NCBI RefSeq assembly: GCF_000966975.1
Contig: NZ_JZWV01000554.1
Location: forward strand, 1 to 13,769
Length of the DNA stretch: 13,769 bases
DNA from: Streptomyces katrae
GTDB taxonomy: Bacteria > Actinomycetota > Actinomycetes > Streptomycetales > Streptomycetaceae
Reading direction: 5' to 3'
How positions within the stretch are numbered: position 1 is the stretch's first letter; each line of letters opens with the position of its first letter. Both the position numbers and the translations under genes were made by a program. The notes under the pieces are model-generated. The model was not told the DNA's origin. It searched no databases and saw only the letters and a program-made list of their open reading frames with translations. Shown here one piece after another: positions 7,119-13,769 of the stretch.

Positions 7119-8646
7119 TCAGGGGGAGCCGAGGCGGTCCCGGAGCTCCCGCTTGAGGATCTTGCCGCTGGCGTTGCGCGGCAGGGCCTCCACGAACAGC
7201 ACCCGCTTGGGGGCCTTGAAGGAGGCTAGCCGCTCGCGGGCGTAGGCCATCAGCTCCGCCTCGGTGACCTCTCCGCGCGGGACGACGACGGCCGTGACCG
7301 CCTCGATCCACCGCTCGTCGGGCAGCCCCACGACCGCCGCCTCGGCCACCCCCGGATGGGCGTAGAGCACGTCCTCCACCTGCCGGGAGGCGACCAGGAC
7401 CCCGCCGGAGTTGATGACGTCCTTGACCCGGTCGACGACGGTGAAGTACCCCTCGGCGTCCCGGACGGCGAGGTCACCTGAGCGGAACCAGCCGTCCCGG
7501 AAGGCCCGGCGGGTGGCTTCCGCGTCGTTCCAGTAGCCCAGGCACAGCTGCGGCGATCGGTACAAGCTGCGGCGATCGGTACACCACCTCCCCCGCCGTG
7601 CCGTCGGGGACCTCGGCGCCGTCCTCGTCGACCACCTTGGCCTCCACGTGCAGCACCGGCCGCCCGCAGGACTCCATGCGCCCCTCGTGTTCGTCCGGCC
7701 CCAGCACGGTGGCCAGCGGGCCGATCTCGCTCTGCCCGAAGCAGTTGTAGAAGCCCAGCTCCGGCAGCCTCCCGCGGAGCCGCTCCAGGACCGGGACCGG
7801 CATGACCGAGGCCCCGTAGTACGCCTTGCGGAGCGCGCCGAGCTCCCGCTGCCCGAACTGCGGGTGGCCGGCCAGCGCGATCCACACCGTCGGCGGCGCG
7901 AACAGGCTGTCCGCCCGGCCCGCCTCCACCAGGTCGAAGATCTCCTCGGCGGCCGGCCCGTCCAGGACGGTATTGTCCGCGCCCACCGCCAGGTACGGCA
8001 GCAGGAAGACGTGCATCTGCGCCGAGTGGTAAAGCGGCAGCGAGTGGACGGGGCGGTCCCCCTCGGCCAGGTCCAGGGCGGCGATGGCGCTCTCGTACTC
8101 GTGCGCCAGTGCCCGGTGCGTCATCATCGCGCCCTTGGGCAGCGCCGTGGTCCCCGAGGTGTACAGGAGCTGCACCACCGCGTCCGGATCGGCGGAGGCC
8201 TCGTGCGGCCGGGGGTCGGCCAGCTCCGCCAGGAAGGAGCCGGGGGCGTCGCGCAGCGCGCGGACGGGGTGTCCGGCGGGGACCCGGTCCGCCAGGCCGG
8301 GGTCGGCGAGTACCAGGGCGCTCGCGCAGTCGCCGAGGATGTGCGCGAGGTCCTCGCCGGTGAGGTTCTGATTGACGGGGACGTGGGTGAGCCCGGCCCG
8401 GGCGCAGGCGAGGAAGGCGATCAGGTAGGCGTCGGAGTTGTGGGCGAAGGCCGCGACGCGGTCGCCCGCGGCCAGCCCGTACCGTTCCCGCAGCACGGCG
8501 GCGCCGGTGGAGACCGCCGCGTCGAGTTCCCCGTACGTCCAGGTCCACTGCCGGTAGCGGAGGGCCGTCCTGTCGGGGTGCCGCCGGGCCGCGGCCCGTA
8601 CCAGTCCGTCGACCGTGTGGTGCCGTACTGCCGTCACTGCCGTCAT
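7119..8646 (-). pseudogene. Acyl-CoA synthetase (AMP-dependent, FadD family), frameshifted by a 19-bp duplication
   Basis: AMP-forming acyl-CoA ligase broken near the junction of its two domains. The ATG at 8646 follows GAGGA on the minus strand. The N-terminal part carries the A3 motif YTSGTTALPKG (from about Tyr162; Ala where Gly is usual) and NCFGQSE. After YRSPQL (residues 356-361) an exact 19-bp tandem duplication (7546-7583) shifts the frame. The product becomes 29 unrelated residues and stops at 7474, giving 390 aa without the C-terminal domain. Deleting one copy restores a continuous 502-aa ligase that carries on CLGYWND, GWFRSGDLAVRD, VVDRVKDVINSGG and, near the end, NASGKILKREL with the catalytic Lys. 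As read, it should be inactive in ligation, since the C-terminal domain supplies the adenylation Lys. Precise loss of one copy would revert it. It may be a recent mutation, a phase-variable site or an assembly artefact. The ChaA-like gene lies upstream on the same strand, 76 bp away. Confidence 0.9.
7546..7583 (-). repeat. Exact 19-bp tandem duplication that shifts the frame of the ligase gene
   Basis: Two identical head-to-tail copies (7546-7564 and 7565-7583) of AGCTGCGGCGATCGGTACA on the plus strand. Nineteen is not a multiple of three, so the second copy breaks the gene; reading through a single copy joins YRSPQL directly to CLGYWND. Perfect identity suggests a young event by strand slippage, or an error in the read or assembly. 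Confidence 0.95.
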
Positions 8647-8722
8647 GGCGCGATCCTCGCCCCGGCGCGCCGCCGAGTCAAGATCGCCGCCACGGCCGGA
8701 GGTCCCCATGGTCCGGCGGGTG

Positions 8723-9826
8723 TTACGGACTGACGGCGAGGAAGAGGTAGGCGGCGAGCAGGACGAGGTGCACCCCGCCCTGGAGGAGGGTGGCGCGGCC
8801 AGGCACGAGGGTGAGGGCGCCGACCACCACGGTCAGCGTGAGCAGCACCATGTGGGTGGGGCCGAGGCCGAGCAGCAGCGGGCCGCTGAGCCAGATGGAG
8901 GCGAGGGCGATGGCCGGGATGGTCAGGCCGATGCTGGCGATGGCGGAGCCGTAGCCCAGGTTGAGGCTGGTCTGGACGCGGTCGCGGCGGGCGGCCCGGA
9001 CGGCGGCGAGGGTCTCCGGGAGCAGGACGAGCAGGGCGATGATCACGCCGACGACGGCGTGGGGCAGTCCGGCGTCGGCGACGCCCTTCTCGATGGTCGG
9101 CGACACCGCCTTGGCGTTGCCGACGACCGCGACGAGGGCGACGAGGAGCAGGCCGAGGCTGGTCAGGGCGGCGCGAGCGGTGGGCGGTTGGGCGTGCTCC
9201 TCCTCGCCGTCGGGGGTGTTCTCCGTGGCCACGGGCAGGAAGTAGTCCCGGTGGCGGACGGTCTGGACGGCGATGAACAGCCCGTAGAGGGCGAGGGAGG
9301 CGACGGCCGCGAAGGTCAGCTGGGCGCTGGAGAACTCGGGGCCGGGTTTGCTGGTGGTGAAGGTCGGCAGGACCAGGCTGAGCGTGGCGAGGGTCGCGAC
9401 GGTGGCCAGGGCCGCGCCGGAGCCCTCGGCGTTGAACACGGCGACCCGGTTGCGCAGGGCGCCCACGAGCAGGGACAGGCCGACGATGCCGTTGCAGGTG
9501 ATCATCACGGCGGCGAAGACGGTGTCGCGGGCGAGGGAGGCGGTCTTGTCGCCGCCGTCAGCCATCAGGGTGACGATGAGGGCCACTTCGATGACGGTGA
9601 CGGCGACGGCGAGGACGAGGGAGCCGAAGGGTTCGCCGACCCTGTGGGCGACGACCTCGGCATGGTGGACGGCCGCGAGGACCGCTCCCGCCAGGCAGAG
9701 GGCGACCAGCCCCACGAGGGCTCCGGGCAGGTCACGGCCCCAGCTGAGGACGAGCGCGGCGAGCGCCGCCACGGGGACCAGGACGGTCCAGTCGGTCAGG
9801 GGGGATCTGCGCGTAGCCGTACTCAT
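8723..9826 (-). CDS. chaA: Calcium/proton antiporter, ChaA/CaCA family
   Basis: Predicted inner-membrane cation/H+ exchanger of 367 aa with about eleven hydrophobic segments, close to E. coli ChaA in length. Two inverted CaCA repeats are visible. The first holds GSLVLAVAVTVIEVALIV with its acidic residue and NGIVGLSLLVG. The second holds VGVIIALLVLLPETLAAVRA followed by NLGYGSAIASIGLTIPAIA. A charged hydrophilic loop with DGEEEHAQPP separates the halves. It should export Ca2+ (and in ChaA also Na+ or K+) in exchange for protons. The ATG at 9826 begins MSTATRRSP, a fitting cytosolic N-terminus; an in-frame open stretch upstream to 10114 overlaps the DUF664 gene and is unlikely to be coding. 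No strong ribosome site is visible. It is transcribed divergently from the DUF664 gene and upstream of the broken ligase. A tie to acyl-CoA metabolism is not evident. Confidence 0.9.
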   Translation of the reverse strand: MSTATRRSPLTDWTVLVPVAALAALVLSWGRDLPGALVGLVALCLAGAVLAAVHHAEVVAHRVGEPFGSLVLAVAVTVIEVALIVTLMADGGDKTASLARDTVFAAVMITCNGIVGLSLLVGALRNRVAVFNAEGSGAALATVATLATLSLVLPTFTTSKPGPEFSSAQLTFAAVASLALYGLFIAVQTVRHRDYFLPVATENTPDGEEEHAQPPTARAALTSLGLLLVALVAVVGNAKAVSPTIEKGVADAGLPHAVVGVIIALLVLLPETLAAVRAARRDRVQTSLNLGYGSAIASIGLTIPAIALASIWLSGPLLLGLGPTHMVLLTLTVVVGALTLVPGRATLLQGGVHLVLLAAYLFLAVSP

Positions 9827-9977
9827 GTCAGCCAAGTTGCCAGACCGGCCGCCCGGGTGCGGCGCAAGGCGCGCGTCCTGGGGCCTGGAGTGGCACTTCT
9901 CACGAAATATCGGACCTGTTCTCCCGGGGCTCGGGGCCGGGCTTCCCGCCGGCCCCCGGATGGCACATGATCCGTAC
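9827..9977. promoter_or_regulatory. Divergent intergenic region with a leader hairpin
   Basis: This 151-bp gap must hold the promoters of both the antiporter and the DUF664 gene. I could not fix either promoter with confidence; an AT-richer patch, GAAATAT, lies near 9904-9910. GGGGCCGG (9933-9940) pairs with CCGGCCCC (9949-9956) across an 8-nt loop, ending 21 bases before the DUF664 ATG, so it would lie in its leader. No palindrome like the CTGAC/GTCAG sites is present. Confidence 0.3.
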
Positions 9978-10532
9978 ATGACGATCCGTACGCGAAGAGT
10001 GGAACTGGTCGAGACCGCGGGCAGCGACCGCCGGTTCGAGGGCCCGGCGACGGGTGACGAGCGGCCGATGCTGCTGTCCGTGCTCGCGGCCCAGCGCGCG
10101 ACGCTGGAGTTCAAGTGCGCGGGGCTGGAGGAGGAGTCGCTGTCCCGGCGGGCGGTGGAGCCGTCGACGCTCTCGCTGCTCGGCCTGGTCCGTCATCTGG
10201 CCGATATGGAGCGGCAGTGGTTCCGGCGGGTGCTGGCCGGGCAGGACGTGACGCCGCGCTTCTCCTCGGAGGCCGATCCCGACGGGGACTTCGACGGTGC
10301 GGTGTCCGGTCCGCGGGCCGCGGCCGAGGCCTGGGCGGCCTGGCGCGAAGAGGTGGAGTTCGCGGACCGTTTCGCCGCCGGGGCCCCCGGCCTGGACGTC
10401 GAGGGAGAGTCCCCCTGGCGCGGGAAGGTCTCGCTGCGGTGGGTGCTGATCCACATGATCGAGGAGTACGCACGGCACAACGGCCACGCCGATCTGCTGC
10501 GGGAGCGGATCGACGGGGCCGTCGGCATGTGA
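9978..10532 (+). CDS. DUF664 / DinB superfamily protein
   Basis: Predicted cytosolic four-helix-bundle protein of 184 aa. The DUF664 signature is clear: GDERPMLLSVLAAQRATLEFKC-type start, SLLGLVRHLADMERQWF with His73, and the C-terminal HMIEEYARHNGHADLLRE with His159, His167 and His170. In DinB-fold proteins three His form a divalent metal site. Several actinobacterial members are mycothiol-dependent transferases or detoxifying enzymes, so a thiol-linked role is possible but not shown here. The ATG at 9978 is chosen because family conservation begins soon after it; ATG 9960 would add six residues. Neither has a good ribosome site, so a weak or leaderless start is likely. It converges with the ligase gene at 10552, and both stop codons fall inside one hairpin. 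Confidence 0.87.
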   Translation: MTIRTRRVELVETAGSDRRFEGPATGDERPMLLSVLAAQRATLEFKCAGLEEESLSRRAVEPSTLSLLGLVRHLADMERQWFRRVLAGQDVTPRFSSEADPDGDFDGAVSGPRAAAEAWAAWREEVEFADRFAAGAPGLDVEGESPWRGKVSLRWVLIHMIEEYARHNGHADLLRERIDGAVGM

Positions 10533-10555
10533 CGGGGCGGCGCCCGCCCCGTCAC
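10529..10555. terminator. 12-bp-stem bidirectional terminator containing both stop codons
   Basis: GTGACGGGGCGG (10529-10540) pairs perfectly with CCGCCCCGTCAC (10544-10555) across a 3-nt loop. The DUF664 stop TGA is at 10530-10532 and the minus-strand ligase stop TGA is at 10554-10552, so each stop codon lies in one arm of the same stem. The convergent genes are only 19 bp apart. A terminator shared by both genes is strongly suggested by symmetry and position, although no U-tract is present. Confidence 0.82.
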
Positions 10556-12105
10556 ACCGCGCGTTCGCGCCCCTCCCAGTAGGGGTCGCGCAGGCGGCGC
10601 TTGTAGAGCTTGCCGTTGGGGTCGCGGGGCATCGTCCCGATGAAGTCGACGGACTTGGGGCGCTTGTAGCCGGCGAGCCGCGCCTCGCAGTGGCGCAGGA
10701 TCTCGGCGGCGAGCGCCTCCCCCGCCTCGAAGCCCTCGGCGGGTTCGACGACGGCCTTGACCTCCTCGCCCCAGCTCTCGTGCGGGATGCCGAAGGCCGC
10801 GGCGTCGGCGACCGCCGGATGGGTGAGGAGGGCGGACTCGATCTCGGCCGGGTAGATGTTCACCCCGCCCGAGATGATCATGTCGATCTTGCGGTCGCGG
10901 AGGAAGAGGTAGCCCTCCTCGTCGAGCAGGCCGAGGTCGCCGACGGTGAAGAAGTCGCCGATCCGGTTCTTCTTCGTCTTGCCCTCGTCCTTGTGGTAGC
11001 TGAAGCCGCCGGTGTTCATCTTCAGGTAGACGGTGCCGAGCTCGCCGGCCGGCAGCCGGTTGCCCTCGTCGTCGAAGATCGCGAGTTCGCTGATCGGCCA
11101 GGCCCTGCCGACGGTTCCCGGTTTCTTCAGCCAGTCCTCGGCCGTGGCGAAGGCCCCGCCGCCCTCACTGGCCGCGTAGTACTCCTCCACGCACCGGCCC
11201 CACCAGTCGATCATCGCCCGTTTGACGTGGTCGGGGCAGGGGGCGGCGCCGTGGATGGCGTGCCGCATCGAGGAGACGTCGTAGGCGTCCTTCGTCTCCT
11301 GCGGGAGGGCCAGGAGGCGGTGGAACTGGGTCGGCACCATGTGGGTGTGCGTGCAGGCGTGCCGGTCGATCAGCCGCAGCATCTCCTCGGGGCCCCACTT
11401 GTCCATCAGCACCAGCGGGTGGCCGATGTGCAGGGACGCTCCCGCGAACTGGAGCACGGCGGTGTGGTACAGCGGCGAGCAGACGAGGTGGACGTTGCCG
11501 TCGAAGGGGCGGATGCCGAAGATGCCGAGGAACCCGCCGAGGTAGGTCTCCTCCGGGAGTTTGCCGGGCAGCGGGCGGCGGATCCCGCGCGGGCGCCCGG
11601 TGGTGCCGGAGGTGTAGTTCATGACCCAGCCGAGGGTGCGGCCGGCGGGGGGCTCCGCGCTCTGCCCGTCGAGGAGTTCGGCGTACGGGCGGAAGCCCGG
11701 GACGCTCCCGACGGCGTAGCGGTGGTCCCCGGGGAGTCCGGCCTCGTCGGCGGCGGCGGTCGCCGCCTCGGCGAAGCGCTCGTGGGCGATGAGGACCTTG
11801 GCGCCGGAGTCGGAGACGATCCAGGCGATCTCGGGGCCGACGAGGTGGTGGTTGACCGGGACGAGGTAGAACCCGGCCTGGGAGGCGGCGAGGTAGGCGG
11901 TGAGGAACTCCACGCCGTTGGGCAGGACGACGGCGAAGGCGTCGCCCTGCTCCAGTCCGGCGGCGCGCAGGCCGTGGACGAGGCGGTTGACGTCGGCGTG
12001 CAGCCGTCCGGCCGGCCATTCCTCGCCGTCGGGGGTGACGAGCACGGTGCGGCCGGGGTCGGCGGCGGCCTGCGCCCAGAAGCCGTTGGGTGGCTGGTCA
12101 CTCAT
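10552..12105 (-). CDS. Acyl-CoA synthetase (AMP-forming), FadD family
   Basis: Predicted ATP-dependent acyl-CoA ligase of 517 aa. The A3 motif YTSGTTGRPRG begins at Tyr164, with Arg where most ligases have Lys. SPLYHTAV, AASEGGG, FFTVGDLG, RKIDMIISGGVNIYPAEIE and the C-terminal PNGKLYKRRL with Lys at about 499 complete the family pattern, and no indel is apparent. The ATG at 12105 follows AGAGGTG. The upstream flavoprotein gene ends only 5 bp earlier (stop at 12111-12113), and the ribosome site lies inside its last codons, so the two are very probably co-transcribed and translationally coupled. It may activate an acid that the partner flavoprotein, or the CoA pathway around it, handles. It differs clearly in sequence from the other three ligases here. 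The substrate cannot be predicted from sequence. Confidence 0.93.
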   Translation of the reverse strand: MSDQPPNGFWAQAAADPGRTVLVTPDGEEWPAGRLHADVNRLVHGLRAAGLEQGDAFAVVLPNGVEFLTAYLAASQAGFYLVPVNHHLVGPEIAWIVSDSGAKVLIAHERFAEAATAAADEAGLPGDHRYAVGSVPGFRPYAELLDGQSAEPPAGRTLGWVMNYTSGTTGRPRGIRRPLPGKLPEETYLGGFLGIFGIRPFDGNVHLVCSPLYHTAVLQFAGASLHIGHPLVLMDKWGPEEMLRLIDRHACTHTHMVPTQFHRLLALPQETKDAYDVSSMRHAIHGAAPCPDHVKRAMIDWWGRCVEEYYAASEGGGAFATAEDWLKKPGTVGRAWPISELAIFDDEGNRLPAGELGTVYLKMNTGGFSYHKDEGKTKKNRIGDFFTVGDLGLLDEEGYLFLRDRKIDMIISGGVNIYPAEIESALLTHPAVADAAAFGIPHESWGEEVKAVVEPAEGFEAGEALAAEILRHCEARLAGYKRPKSVDFIGTMPRDPNGKLYKRRLRDPYWEGRERAV

Positions 12106-12110
12106 GCGGA

Positions 12111-13229
12111 TCACACCTCTCGGGGCTGCCGGCCGGCGATGCGGTCGATGCGGTCGATGGCACGCTCGAAGCCGCTGGTGAGCTCGTCGAAGACGGCCTG
12201 AACGCTGCGTTCGCTGTTCATCCGGCCGACGATCTGGCCGACGGGGGTGCCGAGCAGCGGGCGGACCTCGTACTTCTGGATCCGGGAGACGGCCTCCGCG
12301 ACCAGCAGGCCCTGGAGGGGCATGGGGAGGGCACCGGGTCCGGCCGGGTCGTCCCAGGCGTCGGTCCACTCGGTGCGCAGCTGGCGGGCGGGTTTGCCGG
12401 TGAGCGCGCGCGAGCGGACGGTGTCGCCGGAGCCGGCGGCGAGGAGCTTCTCGGTGAGGGCGCGGGAGTGCAGCTCGGCCTCGGTGGTGGTCAGCCAGAG
12501 GGAGCCGAGCCAGACGCCCTGGGCGCCGAGGGCGAGTCCTGCGGCGATCTGCTCGCCGCTGCCGATGCCGCCGGCGGCGAGGACCGGGAGCGGGGCCACG
12601 GCCTCGGCGATCTCCGGGACCAGGACCATGGTGGCGATGTCCCCGGTGTGGCCGCCGGCCTCGTAGCCCTGGGCGACGACGATGTCGATGCCGGCCGCGG
12701 CGTGGCGGCGGGCGTGCTTGGCGCTGCCGGCGAGGGCGGCGACGAGGACCCCGTGGTCGTGGGCGCGGGCGATGACGTCGGCGGGCGGGGAACCGAGGGC
12801 GTTCGCCAGGAGTTTGATGGGGTAGTCGAAGGCGACGTCGAGCTGGCTCCGGGCGACCTGCTCCATCCAGCCGGTGATCCGCCAGCCGGAGGCCTCGCCC
12901 TCGGCGAGCTCGGGTACCTGGTGCTTGGCGAGGGTGTCGCGGACGAAGGCGCGGTGCGCGGCCGGGATCATCGCCTCGATGTCGGCCTCGCTGATGCCGT
13001 CGACGGCTTTCTTGGCGGGCATGACGACGTCGAGGCCGTAGGGCTTGCCGTCGGTGTGCGCCTGCATCCAGTCGAGGTCGCGTTTCAGGTCGTCGGGCGC
13101 GGTGTAGCGGACCGCCCCGAGGACGCCGAACCCGCCCGCGCGGGTGATGGCAGCGGCGACCGCCGGGAAGGGCGTGAACCCGAAGATGGCGTGCTCGACT
13201 CCCAGTTTCTTGCTGAGCTCCGTCTCCAT
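12111..13229 (-). CDS. Nitronate monooxygenase / 2-nitropropane dioxygenase-like flavoprotein
   Basis: Predicted cytosolic FMN-dependent TIM-barrel enzyme of 372 aa. Family marks are the N-terminal AITRAGGFGVLGAV, the glycine-rich VVAQGYEAGGHTGD with the active-site His at about 194, and the phosphate-binding AAGGIGSGEQIAAGLALGAQG followed by WLGSLWLTTTEA. Characterised members oxidise alkyl nitronates. Many bacterial homologues act on other substrates, and one mycobacterial relative, IpdC, works in steroid ring catabolism, so the name does not fix the reaction. The ATG at 13229 is preferred because the family motif METELSKKLGV begins there. No ribosome site is visible before it, and the frame stays open upstream to the window edge without protein-like sequence. 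It is first in an operon with the acyl-CoA ligase, and operator site B lies about 45-60 bp upstream. Confidence 0.88.
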   Translation of the reverse strand: METELSKKLGVEHAIFGFTPFPAVAAAITRAGGFGVLGAVRYTAPDDLKRDLDWMQAHTDGKPYGLDVVMPAKKAVDGISEADIEAMIPAAHRAFVRDTLAKHQVPELAEGEASGWRITGWMEQVARSQLDVAFDYPIKLLANALGSPPADVIARAHDHGVLVAALAGSAKHARRHAAAGIDIVVAQGYEAGGHTGDIATMVLVPEIAEAVAPLPVLAAGGIGSGEQIAAGLALGAQGVWLGSLWLTTTEAELHSRALTEKLLAAGSGDTVRSRALTGKPARQLRTEWTDAWDDPAGPGALPMPLQGLLVAEAVSRIQKYEVRPLLGTPVGQIVGRMNSERSVQAVFDELTSGFERAIDRIDRIAGRQPREV

Positions 13230-13269
13230 GGGCGTGAGGATGCCGCAGCGGGGCGGCCGAGGGAAGAGA

Positions 13270-13293
13270 TTTTCTGATGCAGTGTCAGATTCT
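13270..13293. promoter_or_regulatory. Putative operator (site B), TCTGA-N7-TCAGA, upstream of the flavoprotein operon
   Basis: An inverted repeat TCTGA (13273-13277) / TCAGA (13285-13289) with a 7-bp spacer lies in an AT-richer patch. The 24-bp segment matches site A (1024-1047) at 17 of 24 positions. A longer imperfect symmetry, GGAAGA before and TCTTCC after, encloses it. CTGACA on the minus strand (13288-13283) could also be a -35 box, but I found no convincing -10. It is a likely binding site for the regulator that also sees site A; that is inference. Confidence 0.5.
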
Positions 13294-13546
13294 TCCGGCC
13301 CGCCCCGTGCGGAGGGTACGCGGCGGAGGGGCAGATACCCAGTAGCGTGCGGAACGCCTGCGCCGGGCTCGGCGGACCCGGCGCCGCCCGCCACGCGGCA
13401 GGGACGGCGCGGAGCGGGTCGCCGTGCGGGCGGCGGTGGACGGCGGGCGGGCGGCCACGGGCCACGTGGGCTGCGGGCACGGGCGTGAACGACGAGCGAC
13501 GAGCGACGGCGGACACCCACGGCCAACGGCCGTGGGCCGGCGGTCG
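13294..13546. other. Intergenic stretch with one hairpin; no gene seen
   Basis: No open frame here has protein-like sequence or a ribosome site. A perfect hairpin is present: CCCACGGCC (13516-13524) pairs with GGCCGTGGG (13528-13536) across AAC. It could end a minus-strand transcript entering from the right, or be chance in GC-rich DNA. A short direct repeat, ACGAGCG twice in tandem, lies near 13489-13502. Confidence 0.4.
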
Positions 13547-13769
13547 GTGAGCGGTGAGCGGCGGCGGAGGGCAGCGCGCGGCGGGCAGTTCGGAGCGGAC
13601 AGGAGGGCCGATCGACGCCGGACGCCGGAAACGCACAAGCCGGCACCGGGGCCGGGAGCGGGGCAGGGACCGGGGCCGGGAGCGGGAGCGGGGCCGGGAG
13701 CGGGAGCGGGGCCGAGACCGGGGCCGGAACCACACGCGCCGGCACCGGGGCCGGAACCGGGGCCGGCAC
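13547..13769 (+). CDS. Possible 5' end of a gene running off the right edge (uncertain)
   Basis: From GTG 13547 the plus strand is open to the window edge for about 74 codons. It would encode a basic start (MSGERRRRAARGGQF) and then a Pro/Gly/Ala-rich linker (KPAPGPGAGQGPGPGAGAGP and similar). Such an N-terminus, a basic cytosolic tail then a low-complexity linker, is common in actinomycete membrane or surface proteins. Against it: the ribosome site is weak, GC at third positions is lower than in neighbouring genes, and the linker is just the translation of a hexamer repeat. On the other strand the repeat gives a Pro-Ala/Pro-Val/Pro-Leu string. Sequence beyond the edge is needed to decide. 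Confidence 0.25.
   Translation, partial: MSGERRRRAARGGQFGADRRADRRRTPETHKPAPGPGAGQGPGPGAGAGPGAGAGPRPGPEPHAPAPGPEPGPA
13641..13769. repeat. Degenerate GC hexamer repeat array, cut by the window edge
   Basis: The stretch is made of hexamers of the forms GGGGCC, GGGAGC and GRRACC, interrupted once near 13733-13740. Within it an 18-bp unit, GGGGCCGGGAGCGGGAGC, is repeated exactly in tandem (13672-13689 and 13690-13707). The plus strand is a row of G-runs and could form G-quadruplexes. It is either a noncoding minisatellite or a low-complexity linker in a gene. Confidence 0.85.

Noticed and set aside
7119..7565. The ligase C-terminal domain as a separate 148-aa gene
   Set aside because: It begins exactly at the 19-bp duplication with the motif YRSPQL that belongs to the upstream part; there is no start signal of its own.
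8615..9970. Plus-strand open frame opposite the antiporter gene, rich in Gly/Asp/Glu/Gln
   Set aside because: The acidic repetitive translation is what the reverse complement of a membrane-protein gene gives; the minus strand has clear CaCA motifs.
9348..9977. Long N-terminal extension of the DUF664 protein
   Set aside because: It would overlap the antiporter gene and translates to basic low-complexity sequence; family similarity starts after 9978.
10690..13277. Two long plus-strand open frames opposite the ligase/flavoprotein operon
   Set aside because: Val/Gly/Asp-rich shadows without motifs or start signals; the minus strand encodes two recognised proteins.
13230..13769. N-terminal extension of the flavoprotein to the window edge (the frame is open)
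   Set aside because: The family start is at 13229; the extra 180 residues are low complexity, cross a putative operator and a hairpin, and have no counterpart in the family.

Overview
The window looks like chromosomal DNA from a high-GC actinomycete, most likely Streptomyces or a close relative. The evidence is very high GC, GC-rich third codon positions, GTG starts, U-less GC hairpins as terminators, and protein families typical of that group. It is dominated by acyl-CoA chemistry. There are four different acyl-CoA ligases (adenylate-forming enzymes), an enoyl-CoA hydratase, a short-chain dehydrogenase and a nitronate-monooxygenase-type flavoprotein. An alpha/beta hydrolase, a Ca2+/H+ antiporter, a YihY/BrkB membrane protein and a DUF664/DinB protein are interspersed. 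No rRNA, tRNA, CRISPR array, insertion sequence or phage gene was seen.

Layout from left to right. 1-161: GC-rich repeats and hairpins with no gene. 162-962 (-): crotonase, divergent from 1137-2792 (+), a FadD19-type acyl-CoA ligase; a palindromic putative operator lies between them. 2908-3756 (-): alpha/beta hydrolase, divergent from paaK at 3872-5200 (+), with a second, different palindromic operator between them. 5278-6132 (+): YihY/BrkB membrane protein. 6204-7063 (+): SDR with a frameshift. 7119-8646 (-): acyl-CoA ligase broken by an exact 19-bp tandem duplication. 8723-9826 (-): ChaA-type antiporter. 9978-10532 (+): DUF664/DinB protein. 10552-12105 (-) and 12111-13229 (-): a tight two-gene operon of acyl-CoA ligase and nitronate-monooxygenase-like enzyme. 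13230-13769: a putative operator, a hairpin, a GC hexamer repeat array and perhaps the start of a gene that leaves the window.

How the genes may work together. The divergent crotonase/FadD19-like pair resembles the divergent echA19/fadD19 arrangement of mycobacteria. A 24-bp site between those two genes matches 17 of 24 positions of a site upstream of the nitronate-monooxygenase/ligase operon 12 kb away. This suggests that one regulator, not encoded here, controls both. PaaK would activate phenylacetate-like aromatic acids. The natural substrates of the other ligases cannot be read from sequence.

Three indel-type lesions stand out: a perfect 24-bp in-frame duplication in the FadD19-like gene, a perfect 19-bp frameshifting duplication in a second ligase, and a 1- or 2-base frameshift in the SDR. 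They may be replication slippage, decay of accessory catabolic genes, or sequencing/assembly error. No clearly new defence or mobile system was found. The shared operator pair and the reversible-looking slippage lesion are the most useful leads.
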